A stretch of 64,000 nt of DNA from Vibrio owensii CAIM 1854 = LMG 25443. Its GTDB lineage: Bacteria; Pseudomonadota; Gammaproteobacteria; Enterobacterales; Vibrionaceae. Numbering within the stretch: position 1 is the stretch's first letter; each line of letters opens with the position of its first letter. Under the pieces are notes generated by a model. That model saw nothing but the letters and a program-made list of their open reading frames with translations, had not been told where the DNA came from and searched no databases. The position numbers and the translations under genes are program-made. Shown here in pieces: positions 62,536-64,000 of the stretch. Location: the NCBI RefSeq assembly GCF_000817815.1, contig NZ_JPRD01000020.1, forward strand, positions 149,509 to 213,508, written 5' to 3'.

Positions 62536-63135
62536 TTAAAATTCGCGAATGTCTAACTCATTGTGGATCAATACCACACACTGAGAAGCGAACAGCATCT
62601 TAGGACCTAAGCTGATCTTCTCTGTGCCAAGGCGCTTTAAGCTGTTAAAAGACTTCTTCGGCATCGGAATATGGTCGGTTAGCAAGAAACATGGGTTTCC
62701 ACCGATTTCTGCATCACGAACAAATTCGCCTTTTTTATCCAACATATATAGTTGGTGATCTTCTGCCAGTTCTTGCACTAGACGTTCAAAGCTGACAGTA
62801 CGAACGGTGATACCAGGTTCGACTTCACGAAGTTGCTCTTTGCCCATACCAACCGATGCATCCAAAGCGCGAGCCACTGCTGCAATCAAGGTTGACTCAT
62901 GGAAGCCGCCAATGTTAGTGATGTCATTGGAGCGAATAGTAATGGTGCGTGAGAAGTCTTTTGTGCTTTCTAAAACCAAGTGAACAACCACATCTTCACG
63001 GTGTGATTGAGCAACGAACATAGTGTTCATCATGGTATGAGCAAGAATCTCTGTATGCGCTTCATTACCAACACCTTCTAACAGTGCTTTGCTGGTGGTT
63101 GGCGCCGCGCGAGCTCGTAAAACAAAAGAGCGCAT
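62536..63135 (-). CDS. TrmY-like pseudouridine methyltransferase
   Basis: This 199-residue SPOUT-superfamily protein begins MRSFVLRARAAPTTSKALL and ends with the TrmY signature GGNPCFLLTDHIPMPKKSFNSLKRLGTEKISLGPKMLFASQCVVLIHNELDI, whose knot binds S-adenosylmethionine. TrmY in archaea methylates N1 of pseudouridine 54 in tRNA. Vibrio and a few other bacteria have TrmY-like proteins whose substrate is not established, as far as I know. The gene is monocistronic and lies close to an rRNA promoter. Confidence 0.9.
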   Translation of the reverse strand: MRSFVLRARAAPTTSKALLEGVGNEAHTEILAHTMMNTMFVAQSHREDVVVHLVLESTKDFSRTITIRSNDITNIGGFHESTLIAAVARALDASVGMGKEQLREVEPGITVRTVSFERLVQELAEDHQLYMLDKKGEFVRDAEIGGNPCFLLTDHIPMPKKSFNSLKRLGTEKISLGPKMLFASQCVVLIHNELDIREF

Positions 63136-63293
63136 GAATTTAGCCTCTATATAGGAAGAGTGAATGCGCGGAAGTATATACCCAAGCAGGGAAGGGATGC
63201 GAGTTTAATAGCAAATGTGAACTTACTTACAAAGCTTCGATTGTCGTGCGGAGTGTGCTGGTTAGAATAGAGGCAACCTGTTAGGAGCGGTAT

Positions 63294-63818
63294 ATGGAAA
63301 TCAAAAAAATAAACAAACAAGTCTATAGAAAGAAGGTCAACCTAGTGATTGGTGGCTTTGTTGCCTTGCTTGCTATCTCTTCTCTTGCTTTTAGTACGCT
63401 ATTGATCGTTTTGTTCGGTAATACAGATGTAGTACCTGAACAGTCGACGGGGAACTTTCACTGGAACTTAATTGGTGTTGTGCTTGCCTTAGCTACTTCA
63501 CTGTCTTTGCTGAACCAATTCAAAACACGCCCTTATATGGAAGAAGTGTTGTATGTCTGGAAACTCAAGCAGCTGCACAACAAGATCTTTCGCAAACTGA
63601 AAAGCATTAAAGCCGCTTCTGCTAAGCACGATGTAAAAGCGCTGACGATCCTTAAGTTCTACTATACGACTCAAAGCCAGGTGTTTGAGTTAGACAACAA
63701 CACATTGACGATGAGCAGTGTAAATAAAGAATTAGAGGCAATTGAGCAAATAGAAGCAGCGAAGTCATTGGAGCTTGATATCACAAGCTTTGAAGAGTCT
63801 TGGATTGACACATATTGA
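63294..63818 (+). CDS. DUF3087 family membrane protein
   Basis: This protein has 174 residues and TAGGAGCGG precedes the ATG. Two hydrophobic segments (about 17-42 and 55-70) are followed by a cytoplasmic helical part (KLKQLHNKIFRKLKSIKAASAKHDVKALTILKFYYTTQSQVFELDNNTLTMSS). This fits the DUF3087 family of unknown function in vibrios. It sits 106 bp before the rRNA promoter on the same strand and is followed by a terminator. Confidence 0.88.
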   Translation: MEIKKINKQVYRKKVNLVIGGFVALLAISSLAFSTLLIVLFGNTDVVPEQSTGNFHWNLIGVVLALATSLSLLNQFKTRPYMEEVLYVWKLKQLHNKIFRKLKSIKAASAKHDVKALTILKFYYTTQSQVFELDNNTLTMSSVNKELEAIEQIEAAKSLELDITSFEESWIDTY

Positions 63819-63861
63819 TTGCCTATTTGCTACGTTAAATTAACAACTAAGTGCTAAAAAT

Positions 63862-63901
63862 AAGCGTTTGAGTGAGATTTCACCACTCGACGCTTTTTTT
63901 T
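63862..63901 (+). terminator. Rho-independent terminator after the DUF3087 gene
   Basis: AAGCGT-tt-GAGTG pairs with CACTC-g-ACGCTT across a 9-nt loop and runs into eight T residues. Confidence 0.9.
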
Positions 63902-63923
63902 AGGTTTTTTTCTAAAAAAGTGT

Positions 63924-63951
63924 TTGACACTAAAAATTAATTCCTTAAAAT
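63924..63951 (+). promoter_or_regulatory. Strong sigma-70 promoter, probably rRNA P1
   Basis: TTGACA (63924-63929) and TAAAAT (63946-63951) are spaced by 16 bp. AT-rich tracts just upstream resemble an UP element, and a GC-rich ACGCCTCCG follows the -10, the discriminator type of stringently controlled rRNA promoters. Confidence 0.75.
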
Positions 63952-63986
63952 ACGCCTCCGCTTCGGTAGCAAAGCTTACGAAGCAA

Positions 63987-64000
63987 GCTCTTTAACAATA
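63987..64000 (+). promoter_or_regulatory. rrn antitermination boxA in a rRNA leader
   Basis: GCTCTTTAACAATA at the window edge matches the rrn boxA core (GCTCTTTAACAAT). It lies about 30-40 nt after the predicted start of the promoter above, as in rRNA leaders. The rRNA genes themselves are beyond the edge. Confidence 0.75.

Overview
The gene content and fine detail point to a Vibrio of the Harveyi clade (V. parahaemolyticus / V. alginolyticus / V. campbellii type). Clues are an intrinsic Qnr-family pentapeptide gene beside ompW, a TrmY-like tRNA methyltransferase, TorCA-type respiration, a thiD-thiZYX-tenA-thiM-thiE operon under a TPP riboswitch, and intergenic repeats of a kind I recall from Vibrio genomes. 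The mix of respiratory, catabolic, efflux and regulatory genes suits a second chromosome. I saw no phage genes, IS transposase, CRISPR array or tRNA. The right edge runs into what looks like the promoter and leader of an rRNA operon.

Layout. 0-9 kb: truncated qnr-like gene, ompW with a well placed FNR site, a TAXI-type TRAP transporter (binding protein plus fused permease), a 280-bp inverted-repeat element, an EmrAB-type efflux pair and Rof. 9-20 kb: NAPE-PLD-like hydrolase, HTH regulator beside a GH63 lipoprotein glucosidase, a helical protein of unknown function, VOC protein, LysE exporter, and a DUF1254 protein divergent from a LysR regulator. 19.7-20.5 kb: two overlapping lipoprotein genes, an ecotin-type protease inhibitor and an MliC-type lysozyme inhibitor. 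21-24 kb: an uncharacterised three-gene operon (secreted protein, FAD oxidoreductase, about nine-pass membrane protein) between an AT-rich segment and a second repeat element.

24-33 kb: VOC protein, LysR regulator, Gfo/Idh/MocA-like oxidoreductase, CNT nucleoside transporter with a long leader, HAD phosphatase, ABM monooxygenase, DUF924 and M3 peptidase. 33-41 kb: small lipoprotein, a 44-residue zinc ribbon, secreted YtcJ-like amidohydrolase, a CdaR regulator carrying a C9 tract with glycerate kinase, and a divergent MocR/EamA pair. 41-45 kb: small cytochrome c, orphan pseudopilin, then a divergent redox module (cytochrome b561-marR against cytochrome c'-periplasmic protein) around a 46-bp nested palindrome.

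45-53 kb: four GNAT acetyltransferases with a HAD phosphatase and an SDR, then a pentaheme TorC-type cytochrome with a Tat-exported TMAO/S-oxide reductase, then a PAP2 phosphatase. 53-59 kb: thiamin salvage operon. 59-64 kb: third repeat element, a divergent TldD/TldE pair, TrmY-like protein, DUF3087 protein, rRNA promoter.

Coding assignments rest on recognisable motifs read by eye. Regulatory calls are sequence inferences. No database search or folding calculation was run.
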